Positions 1 through 6,230 of a stretch of 11,349 nt of DNA are shown in pieces. Every line of letters starts with the position of its first letter. The first letter of the stretch is position 1. Position numbers and translations under genes: made by a program. This DNA comes from Isotricha intestinalis (lineage: Eukaryota > Ciliophora > Litostomatea > Vestibuliferida > Isotrichidae), in contig JAJJLU010004597.1 in assembly GCA_023807065.1 (NCBI GenBank), forward strand, positions 1 to 11,349, in the 5' to 3' direction. The notes under the pieces are model-generated. The model was given only the letters and a program-made list of their open reading frames with translations, had not been told where the DNA came from and made no database searches.

Positions 1-126
1 GAAAAAGATGATATTAAAAATTAAAAATAAAATTATAAAGAACAACATAAATTAAAAAATGAAGACAATACAAATAAAGAAGAAGAATAAATCAAAAATA
101 AAGAAAAGATTGAAATTAATAATTAA
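1..126 (+). pseudogene. Fragment of Lys/Glu/Asn-rich low-complexity coding sequence, broken
   Basis: Frame 1 reads as a charged, Lys/Glu/Asn/Ile-rich stretch typical of a coiled-coil or low-complexity tail. It is interrupted by TAA at 22-24, 28-30, 88-90 and 124-126. The longest uninterrupted run is 19 codons (31-87). The composition matches the broken frame at 2193-3242 on the far side of the two arrays, so both could be remnants of one duplicated or split gene. Low-complexity similarity alone does not prove common descent. No start, family motif or intact frame is visible, and the 5' side is cut by the window edge. A chance purine-rich stretch is the main alternative. Confidence 0.3.
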
Positions 127-143
127 TTAATCTTTTATGATTT

Positions 144-389
144 GAAAATATAATATAAATAAAATATAGTGTGTAAAATATTAATATAAATAAAATATAG
201 TATGTAAAATATTAATATAAATAAAATATAGGCAGTAAAATATTAATATAAATAAAATATAGATAGTAAAATATTAATATAAATAAAATATAGAGAGTAA
301 AATATTAATATAAATAAAATATAGAGAGTAAAATATTAATATAAATAAAATATAGGAAGTAAAATATTAATATAAATAAAATATAGTCA
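144..389 (+). repeat. Array 1: perfect 31-bp tandem repeat of 28-nt GT...AG intron-like blocks with variable 3-nt spacers
   Basis: Seven consecutive 28-nt blocks are identical: 173-200, 204-231, 235-262, 266-293, 297-324, 328-355 and 359-386. Each begins GTAAAATATTAATAT and ends AAATATAG, so it has canonical GT and AG intron ends and an internal ATATTAATAT palindrome. The 3 nt before, between and after the blocks are TGT, TAT, GCA, ATA, AGA, AGA, GAA and TCA. Substitutions are absent from 196 block bases and concentrated in the triplets. A degenerate eighth block without a GT start (144-169) opens the array. Read as codons the triplets give C, Y, A, I, R, R, E, S with no stop. Whether the blocks are ever spliced cannot be seen from DNA. 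A very young minisatellite is the simpler alternative, but it would not explain why only the triplets vary. Confidence 0.9.
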
Positions 390-572
390 TGTTTTTTGTT
401 TTAATGTTTTTCATAAATCATTTTTTATCATTTTATTTTTATTTTCATTTTTTTTTATTATTTTAAAAACAATGGATTTTATATTTTAAATTTTTGTTTT
501 TTTTTTGATTTCCTTTTTTACCTAAAATTTCTAATAAATAAAATATAATAATAATAATATCTCTCTATTATT
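390..572. other. Gene-free A/T-rich spacer after array 1
   Basis: The stretch is mostly T-rich runs (390-530) followed by an AATAAATAAAATATAATAAT segment near 532-560 that resembles the tail of the array blocks. It lies directly downstream of the stop of the minus-strand remnant at 573-754, so part of it may be that gene's 3' flank. I see no open frame, RNA gene or structured element here. Confidence 0.4.
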
Positions 573-754
573 TTATGATGTATCACCACTTTCATCATCT
601 GATATTTCGTTATTCCAATACCTATAATAAAAATTAACTAAATGTGTTAATGGAACAGGCATTGAAATTTTAAAGGAAATCCTGATGTTTCTTTTGCAAC
701 TTTTAATAATTCATGATTTTTTACTGTATTAAATCTACTATCTCTTTTATTCAT
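573..754 (-). pseudogene. Small frameshifted minus-strand gene remnant, product unknown
   Basis: From an ATG at 754 the minus strand reads MNKRDSRFNTVKNHELLKVA and continues through KETSGF. A second frame then takes over and reads ISMPVPLTHLVNFYYRYWNN and on to EISDDESGDTS with a TAA at 573-575. The two frames meet at a CCTTTAAAA run near 672-682, and restoring one base there would join them into a protein of about 60 residues. The mixed, non-repetitive composition (Trp, Tyr, Pro, His) and the higher GC than the flanks make this real coding sequence rather than chance. I do not recognise the family. The break could be a true pseudogene lesion, a sequencing slip in an A/T run or a recoding site; I found no GT...AG intron that fixes the frame. 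Confidence 0.5.
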
Positions 755-920
755 TTTTTTATAATTGGTTTCTATTATAATAATATACAAATTTATTTAA
801 TAATTTTAAAAAATGAAATAATAATTTAAAAAAATAAAAACATTAATGAATTTAAATTATATTTATTAAATAATTTTCATTTAATTTCTCTTTTTTATAA
901 AATAATTTAAAATTTTTTCA
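755..920. other. A/T-rich spacer before array 2
   Basis: Nothing here but A/T-rich sequence upstream of the minus-strand remnant. A short GT...AG stretch lies near 773-789 on the minus strand just before that gene's ATG and could be a 5' micro-intron, but without an identifiable upstream exon I do not call it. Confidence 0.3.
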
Positions 921-2040
921 GTAAATGTTAAATATAATAATAATAAATAAATAGAGGATAAAATTAATTAATTAATAAACAAATAGAATGTAAAATATTA
1001 ATAATAAATAAATAGAGGGTTAAATAGATTATTAAATAAATAGAGAGTAAAATAGATTATTAATAGATAAACAGAGGGTTAAATATATAATTAAATAAAT
1101 AGAGTGTAAAATAGATTACTAATAGATCAATAGGAAGTAAAATATATTAATAATAAAATAGAGGGTAAAATAAATTAAATAATAAATAAATAGAGGGTAA
1201 AATAAATTAAATAATAAATAAATAGAGCTTAAAATATATTAAATAATAAATAATTAGAGCGTAAAATATATTAAGAATAAATAAATAGAGCTTAAAATAA
1301 ATTAAATAATAAATAAATAGAGCTTAAAATAAATTAAATAATAAATAAATAGAGTTTAAAATATATTAAATAATAAATAATTAGAGCGTAAAATATATTA
1401 AGAATAAATAAATAGAGCGTAATAAATTTTAATAATAAATAATTAGAATGTAAAAGATATTCTAAATAAATAGAACATAAAAAATATTAATAATGAATAA
1501 ATAGATAGTAAATATCATTAATAATAAATAAATAGTGGGTAAAAAGATTTAAATAATAAAAAATTAGAATGTAAATATATTAATAATTAGTAAATAGAGG
1601 GTAAAATATTAAAATATAAATATATAGAGTGTAAAATATATTAAGAATAAATTAATAGAGCATAAAATATATTAATAATAAATAAATAGATCTTAAAATA
1701 TAATAATAATAAATAGATTGTAAAATTATTATTAATCAATAAAAAGAGGGTAAAATATATTAATAATAAATAATAGAGGGTAAAATATATTAAAAATAAA
1801 TTAATAGAGCGTAAAATTTATTAATAAAAATAAATAGATTGTAAAATATAATAATAATTAATAAATAGAGCGTAAAATATACAATAATAAATAAATAGAG
1901 CGTAAAATAGATTAATAATAAAAAAATAGAGGGTAAAATATATATAAACATAAATAAATAGAGGGTAAAATACATAAATAAAAATAAATAGAAGGTAAAA
2001 TATATTAATAATAAATAAATAGAGCGTAAAATAGTAATAA
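921..2040 (+). repeat. Array 2: about 36 diverged intron-like blocks, each separated by exactly 3 nt
   Basis: After a leading 34-nt block (921-954) the sequence parses into 35 complete blocks of 24-29 nt (most often 28) up to 2022, plus a truncated one from 2026. The consensus begins GTAAAATATATTAATAATAA and ends AAATAG. All 35 end in AG; 27 begin with GT, five with TT (1229, 1292, 1324, 1356, 1693) and three with AT (958, 1477, 1662). Every inter-block spacer is 3 nt. The 36 triplets are mainly AGC (11), AGG (10) and AGT (3), with AAT, AAC, ATA, ATC, ATT, AAG, AGA, GAA and TGG making up the rest, and none is a stop. Block ends, length and spacer match array 1, but blocks have drifted here and the triplets are biased to AGN. 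Local duplication is visible (about 1200-1291 versus 1327-1418). It is a minisatellite by structure; its intron-like nature is inference. Confidence 0.88.
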
Positions 2041-2192
2041 ATAAATAATTTTTAAATTTATTATTATTTTTATTCCATAAAATTATACTTTTATTATCAG
2101 AAATCAATAATATATATAAATAAAATCCTAAAAATAATAATTAAAAACATGGCTAACTAGAAGAAGGACAATTCAATACAATAAATGATAAT
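2041..2192. other. Transition from array 2 to the Lys/Glu/Asn-rich frame
   Basis: The last block donor (GTAAAATAG at 2026) has no close partner AG. The nearest good acceptor is TTATTATCAG ending at 2100, which would make a roughly 75-nt intron. A CTAAC immediately followed by TAG lies at 2154-2161. No intact start codon with a lasting frame is present. Confidence 0.3.
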
Positions 2193-3242
2193 ATGTTAGA
2201 AAAAAATTCCAAGCGTCCCGTCTCAAACAATATAGTGATCTGTGAAAATGAATTAGAAAAATAAAATAAAAAATGATAAAAATATTAAAGGAATTGAAAA
2301 TAATTTAGAAAATTAAAATAATCTTGAAAATGATAAAAAACAAATTAAAGAATATAATTTAGAGGATGAAAAAAAATAATTAGAAAATGAAGAAGAAAAT
2401 AAGGAAAAAGAATTAAAGAATAAAGAAAATAAAATAAAAAATGAAGACTTTAAATGAAATATGTTAAAAAGTAATGAAAAAATAATAAATAAGAAAAAAG
2501 AGAAGATATTTTAGATAATAAATATGAATAAATTGGAAATAAAATAACTGAAAAAGAAGAAAATAAAAATCTTTTAGAGTCAAATAAAGTAATTGAAAAA
2601 AAAGATGATATAAAAAATAGCAATGAAATATATTTATTAAATAAAAAAATAAAAGATAAAAAAGAAAGAGAAGAAAATGAAAATAAAAAAACAAATCAAC
2701 AAATTCCTAATTTAAATAAAGAAACAAAAATAATAGAAAATAAACTTGATAATCAAATAAATAATGATAATAAATATAATAAGAATGAAGAAGACAAGAA
2801 ATTATTGGATAAAAAAATAAAAATAAAAGAAAAAGGAGATAACAAAAATAAATTAGAAAATATAAAAGAAAATAAAAGCATGATAGAAGAAATAAAAAGT
2901 AATAATTTAAAGAAAAATATTAAAAATGAAGAAAAAGAAATTATTAAGGATGAAATAAAAGAAATAAAAAACAATAAATACAATAAGTATGATAATAATA
3001 TAAATAATAAAAACACTGAAAATGAAATAATAAATCAATTGAAAGAAAAAGAAATTAAAGAAAAAGATAATAAAGAAAACAAGAAAAAAAAAAGCCAAAA
3101 AAAATAACAACAAAATAGAGAACAAAAAGAAATTAATGATGAAATTAAAGAAATAAAAAAAGAAGAAAATAAAAATAATAAAAATGAAAATAAGAAATTA
3201 ATACAATTTGAAACTATGAATGTGAGAAATACGGTAAAATAA
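2193..3242 (+). pseudogene. Lys/Glu/Asn-rich coiled-coil-like gene, broken by stops and frame changes
   Basis: An ATG at 2193 opens MLEKNSKRPVSNNI, which uses C- and G-bearing codons unlike its surroundings. The frame then needs a shift or the 22-nt GT...AG segment at 2235-2256 removed. Removing it gives a continuous Lys/Asn/Glu frame broken by TAA at 2314-2316 and 2377-2379 and TGA at 2455-2457. A second frame carries TAA at 2490-2492 and 2529-2531, then stays open for 191 codons (2532-3104), stops at TAA 3105-3107, and resumes for 44 codons to TAA at 3240-3242. The protein would be a highly charged coiled coil with no recognisable domain. Several TAA codons sit where neighbouring text would favour Gln (for example before CAA CAA at 3108-3113), as expected from C-to-T decay of CAA. 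The intact neighbours use CAA for Gln, which argues against a reassigned code. The strand is strongly purine-rich, which itself lengthens open frames. Confidence 0.45.
2235..2256 (+). other. Candidate 22-nt micro-intron
   Basis: The segment starts GTGATC and ends ATTAG, lies at phase 0, and its removal joins the MLEKNSKRPVSNNI reading frame to the following Lys/Asn-rich frame. It is shorter than the 29-nt intron proven at 9672-9700 and lies in a gene that is otherwise broken, so chance is a real possibility. Confidence 0.25.
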
Positions 3243-3399
3243 ATAAATATTGAATTAATTCAAATAAATAGAAGATTGATTTTATATTTTTATAATTAAT
3301 TTAATATTAATTTTTATAAATAATTAATATTTAATTTTAATATGAATCAAACAATATTTATAATATTAATAATTAAAAATAAATAAAAAAATTTAATTT

Positions 3400-4059
3400 A
3401 TGAGTAATTTGACAAATACAAATTTACTTTTAGAATCTCAAGAAAATTTAGATAATATAAAATATTTTTTAGAAAAATTTGAATTCTCAAAAGACCTTTC
3501 AAAACTATCATATTTATTCCAAAAAAATTTAAAAATATTTTCAGTAAAAAGTGTAATACCTGAATCATATAAAAAGACAAGAACTCCTTTTAATAAAATG
3601 AAAGCTTTTCATGATATAAGTAATTGTTATATTGAAGGAGAAGCTCCAATTATTTTTCCTAAAAATCCTATAATACTTTCAGAACAATGTCCTTTAGCAA
3701 AAATAAAAAATAATAAATTAAGAAGTGAAAAAAAAATTTTAAGTAAATTTAATAATAAAAGCTTTTCAATTGAAATTATTAATAATAAAAAAGAATTATA
3801 CTATGGTCCTTATTCAATTGAAGAAATTTATGATTTTTTAAATGATATTTATGTTACAATGACTGAAATAGAGAAAAAAAATTATCAAATTACTATTGTT
3901 GATTTGTCTGTTAATATTCGTTATTTTCCTCAACAAATTTACTTAAAATTAAAAGAAGAAATAAATAAAGAAATAAAAGATTATTCCAATATTCAAGAAG
4001 AAAATAATTCAAATATGAATCTTAATGCCATTGATTCTGATTTAGATAAAAGTTTTTAA
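3400..4059 (+). CDS. Uncharacterised 219-aa protein
   Basis: An intact frame from an ATG in an AT-rich leader to TAA, with balanced composition and clean flanks, supports a real gene. I do not recognise the family. The N-terminal third (residues 1-50) is Leu/Asn/Lys-rich and probably helical. Residues 51-100 hold a Pro-containing segment (SVIPESYKKTRTPFNKMKAF, then GEAPIIFPKNPIILSEQCP). Residues 130-190 look like a compact domain beginning ELYYGPYSIEEIYDFL. The YYGPYS at 134-139 followed by a short amphipathic helix recalls the GPF-type core of GYF adaptor domains, but the rest of that signature is not evident, so this is only a suggestion. The tail (200-219) is acidic and Asn/Ser-rich. It converges with TRA2 across a 309-bp repeat-bearing gap. 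No signal peptide or membrane segment is visible. Confidence 0.75.
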   Translation: MSNLTNTNLLLESQENLDNIKYFLEKFEFSKDLSKLSYLFQKNLKIFSVKSVIPESYKKTRTPFNKMKAFHDISNCYIEGEAPIIFPKNPIILSEQCPLAKIKNNKLRSEKKILSKFNNKSFSIEIINNKKELYYGPYSIEEIYDFLNDIYVTMTEIEKKNYQITIVDLSVNIRYFPQQIYLKLKEEINKEIKDYSNIQEENNSNMNLNAIDSDLDKSF

Positions 4060-4368
4060 ATAATTATAATATGGTTATTTTTTAGTTAATTATTAATAAA
4101 TTTATTTTTATAAAAACGATGTAAATTAATTACAATTTATAAATTCAAATAAGTAATTATATATAATTAAACAGAATATACTTAACACTACAATACTCTT
4201 TTGAAATTAAACTTAATTTGAAACAAAATTTGAATATATTAAATATTTGAATATAATAAATTTGAAATTTAAAGATTTGAAATAAAAGATTTGAATATAA
4301 AATAATTTGAAATAAAAAGATTTGAAATAAAATAATATCTGAAAAATTATTTAAATCTGAAAAAAAAA
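4060..4368. other. Convergent intergenic spacer
   Basis: This spacer separates the 3' ends of the 219-aa gene (+) and TRA2 (-) and must hold both 3' ends. Its only visible structure is the TTTGAA ladder annotated separately; the rest is A/T-rich. Confidence 0.5.
4200..4335. repeat. Imperfect ~15-bp TTTGAA repeat
   Basis: TTTGAA occurs at 4200, 4217, 4229, 4246, 4261, 4276, 4290, 4306 and 4321. Most steps are 14-17 bp, with one of 12. The best local unit is AAAGATTTGAAATAAAA. It lies between two convergent genes, so on the minus strand it is TTCAAA just past the TRA2 stop. It is probably a slippage-derived minisatellite in 3' flanking DNA. Confidence 0.65.
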
Positions 4369-5091
4369 TTACCTTCTCCCTCTATTAAAACTTCTACTCC
4401 TACTTCTACTTCTACTTCTTGAATTTCTTCCAGAATGTCTATTATACCTATTATACCTATCATAACTTCTACTTCTAGATCTACTTCTTTCTCTTCCTCT
4501 ATAATAAAAATTTCTATCATATCTTCTTCTGTAATAATCACTTTTAGGTCCTAAATAAACTCCAGGAGTAGGTTTATGAGGTTTACTTCTTTTACTAATT
4601 TCCACTTTAATTTCCTTACCATTAATAACCATATTATTAATTTCATTCATTGCTTTCTGAGCATCTTTAGAAGAATCAAAAGTAACAAAACCAAAGCCTC
4701 GATTTTCTTTTGAATGTGGTTCTTTAATTATATTAATATTAATTACTTTACCGTATTTGTCAAATTTTTCTTTTATTTCATCATCTCTTAAGTATTTAGG
4801 AAAGTTTGATACGTATAATACATTTCCTGTGTTTTCAGCTGAATTTTCACGAGATGTTTTTCTGTGATATTTCATTCGAGGAGAACGAGAATATCTATAA
4901 TATGGTTTTCTACTATAGTTATCACTACGATGGTGTGAACGGGAATGATGAGGAGAATGAGAACGTGAATGAGAACGTGAGTATCTTTGAGAGGCATAGC
5001 TTTTTTTATTTTCATATTCTTCCTTTTCTTTTTGAGGAGAAGGAGATTTTGGAACATTTGATGAAGGCTTTTGTTCTTTGTTGTTTTCCAT
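4369..5091 (-). CDS. TRA2: Transformer-2-like SR splicing regulator (RS-RRM-RS)
   Basis: The 240-aa protein has the layout of Tra2: an N-terminal Arg/Ser/His-rich segment (about 31-81), one RRM (about 90-167) and a C-terminal RS region (about 188-240). RNP2 is LYVSNF at 92-97 and RNP1 is RGFGFVTF at 131-138. After the RRM comes KRSKPHKPTPGVYLG (167-181). It aligns with the Tra2 linker (TPTPGIYMG in animals) and is the best family marker, separating it from generic SR proteins. Tra2 proteins bind purine-rich exonic enhancers in the nucleus and recruit the spliceosome. SR/RS phosphorylation by SRPK/CLK-type kinases would be expected from the family. The start is the first ATG, with TAA after GRR. 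It is divergent from the uL15 gene over 446 bp and convergent with the 219-aa gene. No intron is needed. Confidence 0.88.
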   Translation of the reverse strand: MENNKEQKPSSNVPKSPSPQKEKEEYENKKSYASQRYSRSHSRSHSPHHSRSHHRSDNYSRKPYYRYSRSPRMKYHRKTSRENSAENTGNVLYVSNFPKYLRDDEIKEKFDKYGKVININIIKEPHSKENRGFGFVTFDSSKDAQKAMNEINNMVINGKEIKVEISKRSKPHKPTPGVYLGPKSDYYRRRYDRNFYYRGRERSRSRSRSYDRYNRYNRHSGRNSRSRSRSRSRSFNRGRR

Positions 5092-5537
5092 ATTTTTCTC
5101 TTCTTTTTTTTTATTTTTTTTTTATTTTAATGAAAAGCATTTTTTGGATAAATTTTTTAATTTTTATTATTGTTTTTTTATTTTTTTATAGATATTTTTT
5201 AGAGTTTTTAAGAGTTTTTATAATTAAAGAATATTATTAATATTTTTTAATAATGAAAATATTAAAACAAGATAGTAAAAGTTTTTTATATTATAAATAT
5301 GAAAATAATTAAAAAGAAAAAACTTAATGTAAAAAAATCATAACATTTAAAGAATAATAAATCAACATTAATTTTCAAAAAAAGCTTAATCAATTCTCAT
5401 TTCCTAAAAAACCTTAAACAATTATAAATATCATATATAAATAAAAAAATAAAATAAAAATAAAAAATAAAAATGATAAATAAATAATTTTTTATTTAAT
5501 GATTAAAAATTAAATATTAATATTTATATCTAAAAAA
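5092..5537. promoter_or_regulatory. Shared divergent promoter region of TRA2 (-) and uL15 (+)
   Basis: The 446 bp separate two divergent starts and must contain both promoters. It is T-rich on the TRA2 side (5100-5190) and A-rich on the uL15 side (5440-5537). A perfect 10-bp direct repeat, AGAGTTTTTA, occupies 5201-5220. No TATA element can be singled out in such A/T-rich sequence, and no RNA gene was found. Confidence 0.5.
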
Positions 5538-5981
5538 ATGACAACACGCTTTAAAAAAACAAGAAAGATGAGAGGGGAAGTTCAAATGGGATATGGAAGA
5601 ATAGGAAAACACAGGAAGCATCCTGGTGGAAGAGGATTAGCAGGAGGACAACATCATCACAGAATAATGATGGATAAATATCATCCTGGATATTTTGGTA
5701 AAGTAGGAATGAGAGTATTTCATTTAAAAAAAAATATTCATTACAGACCTGTTATTAATTTAGATAAAATATTAACTTTAGTTCCTAAAGACGTTGTTGA
5801 AAAAGCAAAAACTTCTAATTCTGCTGAAAAATTAACTATTGATGTTACTAAATATGGTTATTATAAAGTCTTAGGAAAAGGACAATTACCTTTTGCTGTT
5901 GTTGTCAAAGCTAAATTCTTTTCTAAAGAAGCTGAAAAAAGATTAAAGGAAGCTGGTGGTGCTGCTGTTTTAATTGCTTAA
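5538..5981 (+). CDS. RPL27A: 60S ribosomal protein uL15 (L27a/L28)
   Basis: The 147-aa product is full length compared with about 148 residues in animals and fungi. The highly conserved N-terminal region is unmistakable: [11 protein letters not shown] (3-13), [14 protein letters not shown] (20-33), GGQHHHR (36-42) and [14 protein letters not shown] (46-59). The C-terminal half carries VDVTKYG-like and VLGKGQLP segments and ends GGAAVLIA, as in other eukaryotes. It is an assembly-essential large-subunit protein contacting 25S/28S rRNA. The start is the ATG after an A-run, with no intron. Its normal end at TAA is direct support for the standard code here. Residues 14-19 (EVQMGY) differ from the HVSAGH-like text common elsewhere, and the 84-103 region is diverged, but no key residue looks lost. 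Confidence 0.97.
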   Translation: MTTRFKKTRKMRGEVQMGYGRIGKHRKHPGGRGLAGGQHHHRIMMDKYHPGYFGKVGMRVFHLKKNIHYRPVINLDKILTLVPKDVVEKAKTSNSAEKLTIDVTKYGYYKVLGKGQLPFAVVVKAKFFSKEAEKRLKEAGGAAVLIA

Positions 5982-6230
5982 AGGTTATCTTTATAAAAAA
6001 ATAAAAATATTTTATTGCAGTATATTTAAAGAAAAGAAATTTAAATATTTGTTTTTCTTTTTTCTTTTTTATATTTTTTTAGAAGTATATTTTATTTAAA
6101 TTAATCACTTTTGAAAAAAATCATTTTAAACTTCTTATATAATGATTATTTATTTTCTTTAAAAAATTTAAAACTATAATTTGTTTTTTTAATAAATTAT
6201 TGCTTGTTTACTTAATAAAAGATTTAAAAA
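5982..6230. other. Spacer between uL15 and the 230-aa gene
   Basis: A/T-rich sequence that must hold the uL15 3' end and the next promoter. T-runs at 6050-6080 are consistent with 3' flanking DNA. Nothing else is visible. Confidence 0.4.

Noticed and set aside
144..2040. CRISPR array
   Set aside because: Spacers are only 3 nt, the setting is eukaryotic nuclear DNA, and there is no cas gene.
144..2040. Ciliate internal eliminated sequences (about 28 bp, TA-bounded, with TATAG or TATAGAGG-like ends)
   Set aside because: Size and the TATAG motif are suggestive, but no inverted terminal repeat is seen. The variable part is bounded by AG/GT and not TA, and the window shows standard-code genes with no other sign of micronuclear DNA. 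Not fully excluded.
921..2040. Telomeric or centromeric repeat
   Set aside because: The unit is not a short G-rich telomere motif, the array sits within the window with genes nearby, and there is nothing specific to centromeres.
1790..2107. 105-residue Tyr/Phe/Leu-rich minus-strand open frame
   Set aside because: It is the antisense of array 2; repeating YFTLYLF text simply reflects the repeat unit.
2464..3125. Phe/Leu-rich minus-strand frames resembling membrane proteins
   Set aside because: They are antisense shadows of the A/G-rich charged frame; poly-Phe/Leu arises from reverse complement of Lys/Glu codons.
1..3242. Ciliate-type code with TAA/TAG read as Gln
   Set aside because: TAA codons at Gln-like positions in the charged frames invite it, but uL15, TRA2 and the other intact genes write Gln as CAA (one CAG) and end at TAA at the expected length.
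4806..5240. 144-residue plus-strand frame over the 5' part of TRA2
   Set aside because: It overlaps the confidently identified TRA2 coding sequence on the other strand and has Phe-rich low-complexity text.
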